A stretch of 64,000 bases of DNA from the NCBI GenBank assembly GCA_900548305.1, contig URJZ01000004.1, positions 21,365-85,364 of the forward strand. Reading direction: 5' to 3'. The stretch comes from an uncultured Oscillospiraceae bacterium (GTDB lineage Bacteria > Bacillota > Clostridia > Oscillospirales > Acutalibacteraceae). The position numbers were made by a program, and so were the translations under genes. This document shows, piece after piece, positions 7,479 to 17,435 of this stretch; position 1 is the first letter of the stretch, and each line of letters begins with the position of its first letter. The notes under the pieces were generated by a model. It searched no databases. It was not told where the DNA came from and worked only from the letters and a program-made list of their open reading frames with translations.

Positions 7479-9020
7479 TTAGTATTTAGCCTGAGACTGT
7501 TTCTCTAATTTATTTTTAGACAATAGTCGTTTCTTTGACAAAATGAATTTGTCTTTTAACTGTTGAAAGTTTATATCCACCAATTCTTTGCATGTATCTA
7601 CAGAGATTAAAAGCAATAAAGGGGCAAAGCCAAAAACATAACGAGATCTTGTTTCCCAAATAAGTAAGAACAAAAATAGTCCATATATTGCAATCTTGAA
7701 TAGAAGTGTACCGTTAACAATACCTTTTTTTATACCTATCAAAAGAGAAATCATAAGCAATGTTAAAATTGCTAAATGAAAACCTTGGCAGTAATAATAA
7801 AAAATATTATAGTATTTCCCGGTTGATAGCACAAATTCCCACAGCTTTGAGTTTGTTTCAGGGACTGTTTTTCCTTCTCCGAATATACAATAAGTGCCAT
7901 CTCCCCATGTGTTATGGACAGCCTTATTTGTTAAATGATTGATGAAACCATTAAAACCATAGTCTGAAAGTCGCTGTTTGATTACACTTAAATCTGCAGC
8001 GGTTTTTTCTTCTATATTAGGAAACGATTGTGTATATAGAACATCATCTGCATTATAGCCGCCGTTTCCGTTTAAGCCCATCATTATCCAATGCACATAA
8101 GGCATTTGTTTTTCGTATGCTTCTTCTTCGGACACAATATGTAATTGATCAACTACAATATTATAAGAGAAAAACATAACGATAAAACTTGCGGCTATAA
8201 CACCGGTATATTTTAAAGCAGTGCGTAATTTTTGACTGAGAAATAAATGAATTATGACAGCAACAAGTAAAATTACAATGGTTGCTTTTAATTTAAACCC
8301 TAGTGCAATAATAAAACCGGATCCAATCAACAATAAGTATCTTCCGATTTTCTTTTTGCTATCAATAGCACATAAATATAAATAAATTGCAATTGTAATA
8401 AAAGGAAGGGAAAAAGTGTCTGTATAATAATAAGCAACATATACATAAAATGGGGCGAAAAAGAGGCATACAATTCCTGTGAGAAGTCCTATATGTGGTC
8501 CCCATAATTTTACAGATATTAAATACATAAATATAATGCCAACAAATATGATTACTGCATTTAATAACATAATATAAATGATATCAGTACTTCCTGTTAT
8601 AGCAAAAATAACCTTGTAAAATATCTTGAAAATTAAAAGTATAAAAATATTATTTGGATATATAGCGAAGTAATTATCTGCAAGCTGTTCTCCGTTTAAG
8701 GGGGCGGTAGCTGCTCTATAAACTTCATCTGCATCCCAAATTAAAGATGCCTTTAGAGAAAATGAAAAATAAATTAGTAAGCTTAGTATAATAATGGCAA
8801 TGCCTGCAAAAATACTGTGTATAATTTTAGGACTCCACTTTGCAACAATTTTTTTGCAAAAATAAGCAGCTCCAATACCTATTGCTAATATTGCTATACC
8901 TACTAAAATAGCTATCCAAGGTTCATCGCCGCTGTTAGTAAATATTACGCTAAAGTAAATCCACACAAAAGACAAAAAAAACAAACCCTGAAAAATTCGG
9001 CTTAAGATAGGTTTAATCAT
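7479..9020 (-). CDS. polytopic GT-C type glycosyltransferase (PMT/GT39-like)
   Basis: Membrane enzyme of 513 residues with roughly 11-13 hydrophobic segments and an early acidic motif (WDADEVYRAA) in the first external loop, as in lipid-carrier-dependent GT-C transferases. It probably moves a sugar from a polyprenyl-phosphate donor onto a wall or lipid-linked glycan outside the cell. I chose ATG 9020, which has AAGGAG 10 bases upstream and overlaps the preceding gene by 8 bases; a longer in-frame extension to 9146 lies inside that gene and is unlikely. Its partner, a CsbB/GtrB-like synthase, would make the lipid-linked sugar. Acceptor and sugar are unknown. Confidence 0.8.
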   Translation of the reverse strand: MIKPILSRIFQGLFFLSFVWIYFSVIFTNSGDEPWIAILVGIAILAIGIGAAYFCKKIVAKWSPKIIHSIFAGIAIIILSLLIYFSFSLKASLIWDADEVYRAATAPLNGEQLADNYFAIYPNNIFILLIFKIFYKVIFAITGSTDIIYIMLLNAVIIFVGIIFMYLISVKLWGPHIGLLTGIVCLFFAPFYVYVAYYYTDTFSLPFITIAIYLYLCAIDSKKKIGRYLLLIGSGFIIALGFKLKATIVILLVAVIIHLFLSQKLRTALKYTGVIAASFIVMFFSYNIVVDQLHIVSEEEAYEKQMPYVHWIMMGLNGNGGYNADDVLYTQSFPNIEEKTAADLSVIKQRLSDYGFNGFINHLTNKAVHNTWGDGTYCIFGEGKTVPETNSKLWEFVLSTGKYYNIFYYYCQGFHLAILTLLMISLLIGIKKGIVNGTLLFKIAIYGLFLFLLIWETRSRYVFGFAPLLLLISVDTCKELVDINFQQLKDKFILSKKRLLSKNKLEKQSQAKY

Positions 9021-9981
9021 GTAATGAAGACTCCTTATCCAAAATAACTTTTGAAATAATATAACGGGGACGTTTTTTTGTTTCGTTATATATTTTTCCA
9101 ATATATTCACCGATAATTCCAAGGCAAAGCATTTGGATGCCGCCAATCATCCAAATAGAGGCCACGATAGAAGTCCATCCACTGACGGTAACACCGGTAT
9201 ATTTCAAGCAGATAAACACAATGAGCACAATAAGGCTGATAAAGAATATAAGCGCACCTAAACATGTAATAATTCTAATTGGCTTAATGCTGAACGATGT
9301 AATTCCATCAAATGCAAATGCCAGCATTTTTTTGAGAGGATATTTTGATTCTCCAGCAAAGCGCTCATTTCTTTCATATTCAACAGTGGTAGACTTAAAT
9401 CCAATAAGCGGAACAATTCCACGTAAAAACAAGTTTACTTCTTCAAATTGTGATAAAGCATCTAAAGCTTGTTTACTCATCAATCTATAATCAGCATGGT
9501 TAAATACAATATCTACACCAAGAAGTTTCATGAACTTATAGAAACCTTCTGCAGTAAACTTTTTAAAAAAAGTATCTTTTTCCCGTGAGGAACGAACACC
9601 GTATACAATTTCGTACCCTTTTTTATATTCCTCCACCATTTTTGGAATGGCATTGATATCATCTTGAAGATCTGCATCAAGAGAAATAACCATATCAGCA
9701 TATTCTTTTGCTGTCATAAGCCCTGCAAGCAAAGCGTTCTGGTGCCCCTTATTTCTTGATAGGCATACACCACAAAATATCGGATTATCTTTATGAAGCT
9801 GTTCGATTATCTCCCATGTTTTATCTTTTGATCCATCATTTACAAAGAGAATTTTGCTTAATTGAGAAATGCTTTCTTTTTCAATCATGGATTTCATAAT
9901 ATTTAAAAGTTGAGAAGCTGTTTCATGTAGCACAGCTTCTTCGTTATAACAAGGAATCACTAAATATAATGTATTATTCAT
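9013..9981 (-). CDS. CsbB/GtrB-like polyprenyl-phosphate glycosyltransferase (GT2)
   Basis: DPM1-type GT2 enzyme with the VIPCYNEE start, FVNDGSKD nucleotide site and SLDADLQDD catalytic motif in the first 110 residues, then two C-terminal membrane spans (about 230-250 and 265-290). Such proteins make bactoprenyl-phosphate sugar for a GT-C flippase/transferase system, and the overlapping downstream gene is exactly such a GT-C protein. ATG 9981 has GAAGG eight bases upstream; a TTG two codons earlier is less likely. Substrate sugar cannot be told from sequence. Confidence 0.85.
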   Translation of the reverse strand: MNNTLYLVIPCYNEEAVLHETASQLLNIMKSMIEKESISQLSKILFVNDGSKDKTWEIIEQLHKDNPIFCGVCLSRNKGHQNALLAGLMTAKEYADMVISLDADLQDDINAIPKMVEEYKKGYEIVYGVRSSREKDTFFKKFTAEGFYKFMKLLGVDIVFNHADYRLMSKQALDALSQFEEVNLFLRGIVPLIGFKSTTVEYERNERFAGESKYPLKKMLAFAFDGITSFSIKPIRIITCLGALIFFISLIVLIVFICLKYTGVTVSGWTSIVASIWMIGGIQMLCLGIIGEYIGKIYNETKKRPRYIISKVILDKESSLHD

Positions 9982-10126
9982 ATACAAACCTTCTGCTAAA
10001 TTAATATTATCTCCATTTAATCATATTTGAGGTTAAATTTCAATCTTATAACGAAAATCAAGCTATATTTCATAAAATTTGTGAATATCAAAAAAATTTT
10101 CTACATATACATATTAAGTTCGTTTG

Positions 10127-10155
10127 TTGCAATCAATTTATAAAAATGTTATAAT
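10127..10155 (+). promoter_or_regulatory. sigma-A promoter of the glycan operon
   Basis: TTGCAA and a perfect TATAAT are spaced by 17 bases, 54 bases ahead of glf. Confidence 0.8.
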
Positions 10156-10208
10156 GACCGGAGTATAAGGGAAGGTTTGTACTTTTTACGAAAGGTGTTA
10201 AGAAAAAA

Positions 10209-11315
10209 TTGAGTAAATATGATTATTTAATTGTTGGTAGTGGTTTGTTTGGTGCAGTTTTTGCTCAACAAATGACTGAAAAAGGAAAATCTTGCTTAAT
10301 CATTGAAAAAAGAGACCATTTGGGCGGAAACATTTACTGCAAAGAAATAGAAGGAATTACAGTACATGAATATGGGGCTCATATTTTTCATACAAGCGAT
10401 AAAAAAGTTTGGAATTATGTAAATCAATTTGTAGAGTTTAATCATTATATTAATTCACCTATTGCAAATTATTATGGTGAAATTTACAATTTGCCGTTCA
10501 ATATGAATACTTTTTCTAAAATGTGGGGGATTAAAACACCTGCAGAGGCAAAAGCTAAAATAGACGAACAAAGATCCCAAATTACTGGAGAACCTAAAAA
10601 TTTGGAAGAACAGGCAATTAGTTTAGTAGGACAAGATATTTACCAAAAATTGATTAAAGGTTATACAGAAAAACAGTGGGGTAGGGATTGTAAAGAATTA
10701 CCGGCCTTTATTATTAAACGTTTGCCGGTAAGATATACGTATGATAATAACTACTTTAATGACCGTTATCAAGGTATCCCGGAGGGTGGATATAATATCT
10801 TAATTGAACAGTTGCTAAAAGGTTGTGAAGTTCGTTTAAATGTGGACTTTTTACAAGATAAAGAGCAGCTATCATCTTTAGCTGATAAAATTGTTTATAC
10901 CGGTACGATAGATTCTTATTACAATTACCAATACGATGCATTGGAGTATAGAAGTGTACGGTTTGAAAGTGAAGTTTTAGACGAACAGAATCATCAGGGT
11001 GTTGCGGTGGTAAACTATACAGATAGAGAAACACCATATACCCGTGTAATTGAGCATAAGCATTTTGAATTTGGCACACAACCGAAAACAGTCGTAACCA
11101 AAGAATATTCTGCAGACTGGAAATTAGGAGATGAGCCATATTACCCTGTAAATGACGAGAAAAACCAAAGAATATATGCTCAATATGCTTCTTTGGCTGA
11201 AAATGAACCAAATGTTATTTTTGGAGGCCGATTGGCAGAATATAAATATTATGATATGGATAAAGTAATTGCATCTGCATTACATGCCGCAGAAAAAGAA
11301 TTAGCCGGCAAATAG
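10209..11315 (+). CDS. glf: UDP-galactopyranose mutase
   Basis: Flavoenzyme converting UDP-galactopyranose to UDP-galactofuranose. The FAD-binding motif (VGSGLFGA) is at residues 9-16, and the ERGGH-like segment appears as KRDHLGGNIY. The GYTEKQWGR and RLPVRYTYDNNYFNDRYQGIPEGGY-type segments are intact. Length 368 is normal. Translation probably starts at TTG 10209. As first gene of a polysaccharide operon it predicts galactofuranose in the surface glycan. Confidence 0.96.
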   Translation: MSKYDYLIVGSGLFGAVFAQQMTEKGKSCLIIEKRDHLGGNIYCKEIEGITVHEYGAHIFHTSDKKVWNYVNQFVEFNHYINSPIANYYGEIYNLPFNMNTFSKMWGIKTPAEAKAKIDEQRSQITGEPKNLEEQAISLVGQDIYQKLIKGYTEKQWGRDCKELPAFIIKRLPVRYTYDNNYFNDRYQGIPEGGYNILIEQLLKGCEVRLNVDFLQDKEQLSSLADKIVYTGTIDSYYNYQYDALEYRSVRFESEVLDEQNHQGVAVVNYTDRETPYTRVIEHKHFEFGTQPKTVVTKEYSADWKLGDEPYYPVNDEKNQRIYAQYASLAENEPNVIFGGRLAEYKYYDMDKVIASALHAAEKELAGK

Positions 11316-11342
11316 CAGATACTTGCGGAGGAGTAAATTTAT

Positions 11343-12401
11343 ATGTCTGATGTGAAGATCAGTGTCATTATGCCTGTATATAAAGTTGAAAAATATATAA
11401 GAAAAGCGATTGAAAGCATTCAGAATCAAACATTAAAAGAATTTGAGTTTTTAATTATAGATGATGGCACTCCAGATAATAGCGGTAAAATTTGCGATGA
11501 ATATGCCGAAAAAGATTCCAGAATACGTGTAATCCATAAAGAAAATGGCGGTGCGCCCAGTGCCAGAAATGCTGCTATGGACATTGCACAAGGTAAATAT
11601 TATTATTTTATGGATTCTGATGATTGGGCTGAACCAACCATGCTGCAAGACATGTATGAGTTGGCAGAAAAACATCAGTTACAATTGGTAGTAGCTGGTT
11701 ATTATATTGATACCTATTATGATGACCATAATTATATTACTACAGAATTATCCCAACCGGATCAAATATTTGGTTCGCAACAAGAATTTCGTGAACAAGC
11801 GTATCGTTTGTTTGATTTAAATTTACTTTATACACCTTGGAATAAACTTTATTCCGCAAAATATATCAATGACCATAATTTAAGATTTTCCAATACATTT
11901 TGGGATGATTTTCCTTTTAATTTAAGCGTAATACGCGATGTTGAACGAGTGGGCGTTACTTCTAAGAAATATTATCACTTTATGCGCGCAAGAGCAGAAA
12001 GTGAAACTACAAAGTATCGTAGTGATATGTATCAAAAACGTGAAGAAGAACATCAATGGATGCTAGACTTATATAAGCACTGGCAGATTAAGGACTATAA
12101 AAGCATGGAAATGATTCACCGCCGTTATATAGAACGTGTGGTAGGCTGTATTGAAAATATAACTACCCCTAATTGCATCTTATCTGCAACAGAGAAAAAG
12201 GCGGAAATTCGCAAAATTTTAAATAATCCCAATGTTACCAGAGCTTTGAGAATGGCTCAGCCTCGTTCTACGTATATGAAGTTGATGTTAAAACCTATTA
12301 AGTGGAAAAATGTTAATTTAGCTTATATGGAAGGTAAGTTTATTTCTTCTATTAAACAAAAAAATGTAAAAATGTTTGCATCTTTAAAAGCAAAACGTTA
12401 G
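11343..12401 (+). CDS. GT2 family glycosyltransferase
   Basis: GT-A fold transferase of 352 residues: IMPVYKVEKYI start, IIDDGTPDNSG donor site and YYFMDSDDWA (DxD-type) catalytic motif near residue 95. The C-terminal half is variable and contains helix-rich sequence without membrane spans, so it acts at the cytoplasmic face. GGAG precedes the ATG; it lies 27 bases after glf. It resembles the next gene and the one at 16179, suggesting duplication within the cluster. Linkage specificity is unknown. Confidence 0.88.
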   Translation: MSDVKISVIMPVYKVEKYIRKAIESIQNQTLKEFEFLIIDDGTPDNSGKICDEYAEKDSRIRVIHKENGGAPSARNAAMDIAQGKYYYFMDSDDWAEPTMLQDMYELAEKHQLQLVVAGYYIDTYYDDHNYITTELSQPDQIFGSQQEFREQAYRLFDLNLLYTPWNKLYSAKYINDHNLRFSNTFWDDFPFNLSVIRDVERVGVTSKKYYHFMRARAESETTKYRSDMYQKREEEHQWMLDLYKHWQIKDYKSMEMIHRRYIERVVGCIENITTPNCILSATEKKAEIRKILNNPNVTRALRMAQPRSTYMKLMLKPIKWKNVNLAYMEGKFISSIKQKNVKMFASLKAKR

Positions 12402-12411
12402 GAGTACAAAC

Positions 12412-13479
12412 ATGAGTAAACCGTTTATTAGCGTAGTGATGCCGGTATATGGTGTAGAAGAATATTTAAATAGAGCTGCTGAAAGCATTTTGCGACAGAC
12501 ATTTCAGGATCTTGAATTAATTTTAGTGGATGATTGTTCTCCTGATAGATGTGGAAAAATATGCGAAGAAATCGCCAAAGGTGACAGTCGCGTTAAAGTG
12601 TTACATTTAGAAGAAAATGGTGGCTTGAGTAATGCGCGGAATCAAGGAATGACTGTGGCGGAGGGACGCTACATTTTGTTTATGGACTCCGATGATCATT
12701 TAGATACAGATGCGTTACAGTTGGCAGTGGAATCTTTACAAAAAAATCCGGCTAAACTTGTAATATGGGGATTAATAGAAGAATATTATGATAACTCTAA
12801 CCAAATAGCCACAACTGTAAAAGTAAATTATCCCGAACACTTCTTTTCATCAAAAGAAGAATTAAGACCTCATATCATTCGGTTAGAAGAAAAAACATTA
12901 TTGGGATACCAATGGAACAAATTATATGATTTTAACTATCTACGTGAAAAACAACTACAATATGAAAATGTTCCTTTAATAGAAGATATTTTATTTAGTA
13001 TTGACTTTGTAAAAGAAATAGACTCGCTGAATATTCTGAATATAACCCCTTATCATTATCAGAAAAAAATGAATAATAGCCTGACAACAAAATTTGTCGC
13101 GGATTATTATGATTTGCATATGACTAGAATTAGCAAAATATTAGAGTTATATAAAAGTTGGGGTTTATGTACAGAAGAGGTCAAGCGAATTTTGGCTAAC
13201 ATTTATGTTCGATATGTTACTTCGGCTATTCAAAGAAATTGTGATAAGCGTTCAGGGATGGATGTTAAGGCGCAAAAGCAATTTATTAAAAATATATTTG
13301 GTACTTACTTATATCAGGAATTGATAGGATATGTTTCATCTGAAAGTAAAATTGTAAAAAAATTAAGCGTATGTTTGCAGGATAAAAATGTAAATTCATG
13401 CTACATGTATGGGAAGGGTATTTATTTTGTAAAAAACAAATTGCCTATTTTATTTGCCAAGCTGAAGCAGAACAGGTAG
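12412..13479 (+). CDS. GT2 family glycosyltransferase
   Basis: Paralogue of the preceding gene (355 residues) starting 10 bases after it. It has VMPVYGVEEYL, LVDDCSPDRCG and YILFMDSDDHLD motifs in the first 100 residues. Expected to add one residue of the glycan repeat. No membrane segment is visible. AGGAG lies upstream of the ATG. Donor and acceptor cannot be assigned. Confidence 0.88.
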   Translation: MSKPFISVVMPVYGVEEYLNRAAESILRQTFQDLELILVDDCSPDRCGKICEEIAKGDSRVKVLHLEENGGLSNARNQGMTVAEGRYILFMDSDDHLDTDALQLAVESLQKNPAKLVIWGLIEEYYDNSNQIATTVKVNYPEHFFSSKEELRPHIIRLEEKTLLGYQWNKLYDFNYLREKQLQYENVPLIEDILFSIDFVKEIDSLNILNITPYHYQKKMNNSLTTKFVADYYDLHMTRISKILELYKSWGLCTEEVKRILANIYVRYVTSAIQRNCDKRSGMDVKAQKQFIKNIFGTYLYQELIGYVSSESKIVKKLSVCLQDKNVNSCYMYGKGIYFVKNKLPILFAKLKQNR

Positions 13480-13492
13480 ACAGGAGTGTTTT

Positions 13493-14959
13493 ATGGATAT
13501 TGTAAAAAGAGGAGTACAGTGTTTTTTTGACGGTACACCCTTTAAAATTATTTATTTTATTTTAACATTACTTTCGTTTAATAGTTTAACGGCACATACA
13601 AGTTTTTTAACAGTACTTTCGCTGGTGGTAACTGCTCTTGGCGGAATTGTTTTTATATACCGGGTTGTTTTTTTGAAAAGGTTTATAAAAACGCCTAATC
13701 TGTTATTTTTAGGGTTATTTTTAGTTAGTTTCATTGTAACTGCTTTAATAAATTGGAAATATGGCATTTTAGGAAGTGTAAAAGGTCTTGCATGGATGGG
13801 ATTCCAATATGGACTTTTGTATGCTTGTGACGACACAAAAAATACAAACTTTTATAAAAGAGAGTTTCATATTTTAGCCGGTATTTTGCTGGTTTATTTA
13901 AGCATAGGTTCTATTATTAGTCATTATTTTATGATTACAGGTCAAGGTGGTAGTGTGTCTTACTCCTCAGAACCTGTATATTATGGTTTTTCATGGGGAC
14001 GTCTATGGGGAATATTCACTGAGCCGAATAATGCAGCTACTGCAATGTGCATAGGTATCTTTATTGCATTTTATATTTTTAAAGTATGCCATAAAATCTG
14101 GGTTAAGATAGGGTGTTGGTGTTTAATTGCTTTATATGCATCATATATTTTGTTTTCAGACTCAAGAACAGCTTTATTATGTTTAGTGATTAGTTCTGCT
14201 CTTATTACATACCTATTAATTATCAATCCAGAGAAAAGAAATAGGAAAAAAGCTGCTACACAGATTGTTGCTATTGTGTTAGCATTATTTGTTGGCATTG
14301 GCTGTTTTTTTGGAATGCATTTTTTAAAAAAAGGTTATAATTTAGTACAAAGTAGTATCAGTTCCTCACAAAATGTGGTACCCGAAGAGGGAAAACCACA
14401 AAAGCCCAGCTTGGAAATTGGACGCGAACAAGATTTAGTTAATGACTTTAGTAATAGACGTTTTGATATTTGGGAAAGTGGTGTAGAAGTTTTTAAAACA
14501 GCACCTATTTTTGGTGTTGGTTTTAGAAATATTGTTCCAGCAGCAAAAGAAAAAGTTCCGGATACTTATATTGTCAATAATGATCAGGGCGATTTTGCGT
14601 CATTCCATAATATGTTTATCGATGTTTTAGCATCTCAAGGAATCGTAGGAATCGTTATATTTTTATCTTTTGTAATTTTAACTTTTATTTGGTTAATTCA
14701 TCTATTTATGCAAAAGCTAAAAAAAGATTATATCTATTTAGTCACTTTATTTGGAATTATAATCAGTATTGGTGTTTCTGCCATTGTTTCTCCAGATGTG
14801 GTTTATGTGAATACACAACACGCTTTTATGTTTTGGACTTTTTTAGGCTATCTTATGCATTATGCCAATAAAAAAAGGCAAGAACGTAAAATGTTAAATA
14901 AGGAAAATACACACGATGCGTGTAAAGCTTCACAAGTATTAGAAGATAAGGTAGTATAA
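13493..14959 (+). CDS. O-antigen ligase/polymerase-like membrane protein (Wzy-like)
   Basis: Polytopic protein of 488 residues with about 10-12 hydrophobic spans and one large external loop (about 280-370) that ends in the SFHNMFIDVLASQGIVGIV pattern typical of the Wzy_C/O-antigen ligase family. It probably polymerises lipid-linked repeat units or ligates the glycan outside the cell. It lies in the middle of the glf operon, 13 bases after a GT2 gene. The fold family is clear but polymerase versus ligase cannot be decided. Confidence 0.85.
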   Translation: MDIVKRGVQCFFDGTPFKIIYFILTLLSFNSLTAHTSFLTVLSLVVTALGGIVFIYRVVFLKRFIKTPNLLFLGLFLVSFIVTALINWKYGILGSVKGLAWMGFQYGLLYACDDTKNTNFYKREFHILAGILLVYLSIGSIISHYFMITGQGGSVSYSSEPVYYGFSWGRLWGIFTEPNNAATAMCIGIFIAFYIFKVCHKIWVKIGCWCLIALYASYILFSDSRTALLCLVISSALITYLLIINPEKRNRKKAATQIVAIVLALFVGIGCFFGMHFLKKGYNLVQSSISSSQNVVPEEGKPQKPSLEIGREQDLVNDFSNRRFDIWESGVEVFKTAPIFGVGFRNIVPAAKEKVPDTYIVNNDQGDFASFHNMFIDVLASQGIVGIVIFLSFVILTFIWLIHLFMQKLKKDYIYLVTLFGIIISIGVSAIVSPDVVYVNTQHAFMFWTFLGYLMHYANKKRQERKMLNKENTHDACKASQVLEDKVV

Positions 14960-15030
14960 TAGTATCGGAAATAAACTATAATTTTTATTATCTGTTGAAG
15001 TGTATATAGTCAAAGTCAGAGGGGTTATAT

Positions 15031-16143
15031 ATGGATAATATAAAAGTATTAGCCGGATTTATTATGGATGGTAAAGCCGGAGGTATAGATAAATATTTAT
15101 TAAATTTTTTGAAACAGGTTCATAGTGAGTTTGTCAGAGTCGATTTTCTAACAAATCATATTGATAATAAGCTAAAAGAGCAACTTGAGCAATATGGTTC
15201 ACATCTCTATGAAGTTGCGAATCTAAAAAGTCCAAAACAACAATATCGGCAAATTTATGATATTATCCAAAATAACAAGTATGATGTAACATACTTTAAT
15301 TTATCTACGGCTATTAGCCGTATAGGACCTCAGGCAGCTTTCGATTGTAATGTGCCGATTAGAGCGATACACAGCCATTCAACTGGTAATGATTGTTTGA
15401 ACCCTATAAAACGAAAGTTATTAGATTTTTTACATTATAAGTATCGAAAAGAATTATATAAAACGGCAAATAGATTTTATGCTTGCTCTCAAGATGCAGG
15501 ACTATGGATGTTTCCAGAGAATATCGTAACCTCTGATAAATTTAAAGTAATTCATAATGCAATAGATACAGAAAAATTTGCTTATGATATACAGAGCAGG
15601 CAACAAATGAGAAAACAATTGAATATAGAAAAAGATAATTTTGTAATAGGACATGTAGGAAATTTTTGTTATCCGAAAAATTATCCGTTTATTCTAGATG
15701 TATTTGAAGCTGTAAGCAAAAGGAACTCTAATGCACGATTTTTATCGGTAGGTGCAGGACCGGATTTTGATTACATTCAAAATTTAGTAAAAGAAAAAAA
15801 TCTGCAGGACAAAGTAACTTTTTTAGGTAAACGTACTGATGTTTATAATGTTATGCAGGCAATGGATGTGTTTTTATTTCCATCTCGTTTTGAAGGGTTG
15901 GGAATAGCATTAATAGAAGCACAGGCAACTGGACTGCCATGTGTAGTTTCTACCGGAGTTCCAAAAGAGGCTGCAGTTACTAATGCTATTGTGTTTCTGT
16001 CTTTAGATGATGCGATAGAAAAATGGGCAGATGTTGTTTGCAATTTTGAGCATTATGAGAGAAGTGACCAAACAGATGAGATTATTGCAGCTGGATATGA
16101 TTTAGCTGGAGAAAAGGACACTTATATGTCGATTATTACTTAA
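15031..16143 (+). CDS. GT4 family glycosyltransferase
   Basis: GT-B fold transferase, 370 residues. An early glycine-rich loop (KAGGIDKYL), HSHSTGND acceptor region, IGHVGNFCYPKN, LGKRTDVYNVM and the C-terminal FPSRFEGLGIALIEAQATGLP (EX7E-type) donor motif all fit the family. AGAGGGG precedes the ATG. It belongs to the glf operon. Sugar specificity unknown. Confidence 0.9.
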   Translation: MDNIKVLAGFIMDGKAGGIDKYLLNFLKQVHSEFVRVDFLTNHIDNKLKEQLEQYGSHLYEVANLKSPKQQYRQIYDIIQNNKYDVTYFNLSTAISRIGPQAAFDCNVPIRAIHSHSTGNDCLNPIKRKLLDFLHYKYRKELYKTANRFYACSQDAGLWMFPENIVTSDKFKVIHNAIDTEKFAYDIQSRQQMRKQLNIEKDNFVIGHVGNFCYPKNYPFILDVFEAVSKRNSNARFLSVGAGPDFDYIQNLVKEKNLQDKVTFLGKRTDVYNVMQAMDVFLFPSRFEGLGIALIEAQATGLPCVVSTGVPKEAAVTNAIVFLSLDDAIEKWADVVCNFEHYERSDQTDEIIAAGYDLAGEKDTYMSIIT

Positions 16144-16178
16144 CTTTCATTTGTTTGATACTATAATAGGAGGTAACT

Positions 16179-17159
16179 ATGCCATTAGTAAGTGTGATTG
16201 TACCTGTATATAATGTTGAAGATTTTTTAAGACAGTGTTTGGAATCTATTGTACAGCAATCTTTTCGTGATTTTGAAATTATTATAGTTGATGATGGCTC
16301 AACAGATTCAAGCAGGAGTATAGCAGAGGAATATGAAAAAAAATATTCTAATATCCGAATCATCTCTCAGGAAAACGGGGGACTGGGAGCTGCTAGAAAT
16401 ACAGGAATTTTAGAATCCAAAGGAGAGTATTTGCTTCTGGTAGACAGCGATGACATAATAGATAAAGATACATTGCAAGTTTTAGTAGATACAGTAAACA
16501 CTACAGGTGCTGATTTGGTTGTTTTTGATCTTCTAATAGCGGATATCAATGACCGTCCTATTAACATATCAAAAGGTTGTATGCACAAAAATCCCGGCAG
16601 TACACTGTCTAAATGTCCGGAATTATTATTAGATTGGCCGTCCGCTTGTAATAAATTTTATCATCGCAAATTATTTATGGATACGGAAATACGTTTTCCG
16701 GGAAGAGTATGGTATGAAGATTTTAGAACTACACCTAAAATTTTAACATTAGCTTCCCATATTGAATATGTAAATAAACCATTTTACCATTACTTACAAA
16801 GACCTGGCTCGATTATGCACTCATCAAAAGTTGATAGAAATAAAGAAATTATAGATGCTTTTGACGATTTGCTAGATTATTTTAAAGAACATAAACTTTT
16901 TGATATGTATCATAAGGAATTAGAATATTTAGCTGTTTTGCATATCTTTATTTTTGCTTCGGTTCGTGTATTAAAAGCGGATAGAAAGCATCCTTTATTA
17001 AAAATATTTCAGTCTTATGTAAAAAAGAATTTTCCTAATTATAAACAAAATCCTTATTTAAATCGTTTAAGCAAAAAAGAAACGCTTATCCTAAAAATGC
17101 TAGGCTCCGGAAGATATTTTGCTTTGGATACTTTACTAAAAATTAAAAATACTATTTGA
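16179..17159 (+). CDS. GT2 family glycosyltransferase
   Basis: 326-residue GT-A transferase with VIVPVYNVEDFL, IIVDDGSTDSS and YLLLVDSDDIID motifs. Third member of this subfamily in the cluster. AGGAGG lies just before the ATG, 35 bases after the GT4 gene. It is the last gene of the operon, followed at once by a strong terminator. Confidence 0.9.
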   Translation: MPLVSVIVPVYNVEDFLRQCLESIVQQSFRDFEIIIVDDGSTDSSRSIAEEYEKKYSNIRIISQENGGLGAARNTGILESKGEYLLLVDSDDIIDKDTLQVLVDTVNTTGADLVVFDLLIADINDRPINISKGCMHKNPGSTLSKCPELLLDWPSACNKFYHRKLFMDTEIRFPGRVWYEDFRTTPKILTLASHIEYVNKPFYHYLQRPGSIMHSSKVDRNKEIIDAFDDLLDYFKEHKLFDMYHKELEYLAVLHIFIFASVRVLKADRKHPLLKIFQSYVKKNFPNYKQNPYLNRLSKKETLILKMLGSGRYFALDTLLKIKNTI

Positions 17160-17202
17160 GTAAAAAGGCAGAAACTAAAAGTTTCTGCCTTTTTACTCAA
17201 AT
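17155..17202 (+). terminator. terminator of the glycan operon
   Basis: TTTGAGTAAAAAGGCAGAAAC and its reverse complement form a 21-bp hairpin that begins at the stop codon of the last glycosyltransferase; the inner arm carries the T-run. Confidence 0.92.
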
Positions 17203-17372
17203 ATTTTTAGAATCATTTTTTATCTAGTAGTAACAAATTATATATCAAATTTTTGAGTATAATGGATGTGCTTTTCGTCATATATATTAATATTACTGTT
17301 ACTTTTTGATACTTACAACAGTTTTATTTACGAATTCACCGCTTTACCTTAATTGTTGGATATTTACTAAAT

Positions 17373-17401
17373 TTGACATAGTTTTGCAAATTTTATATAA
17401 T
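17373..17401 (+). promoter_or_regulatory. sigma-A promoter of the lipoprotein gene
   Basis: Perfect TTGACA and TATAAT separated by 17 bases, 35 bases ahead of the likely start codon. Confidence 0.88.
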
Positions 17402-17435
17402 ATTAACGGAAAAATATATGAGAAGAGGTATGAGT

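Noticed and set aside
11451..11675. 74-codon minus-strand frame within the first GT2 gene
   Set aside because: Shadow of a confident glycosyltransferase gene with no independent support.
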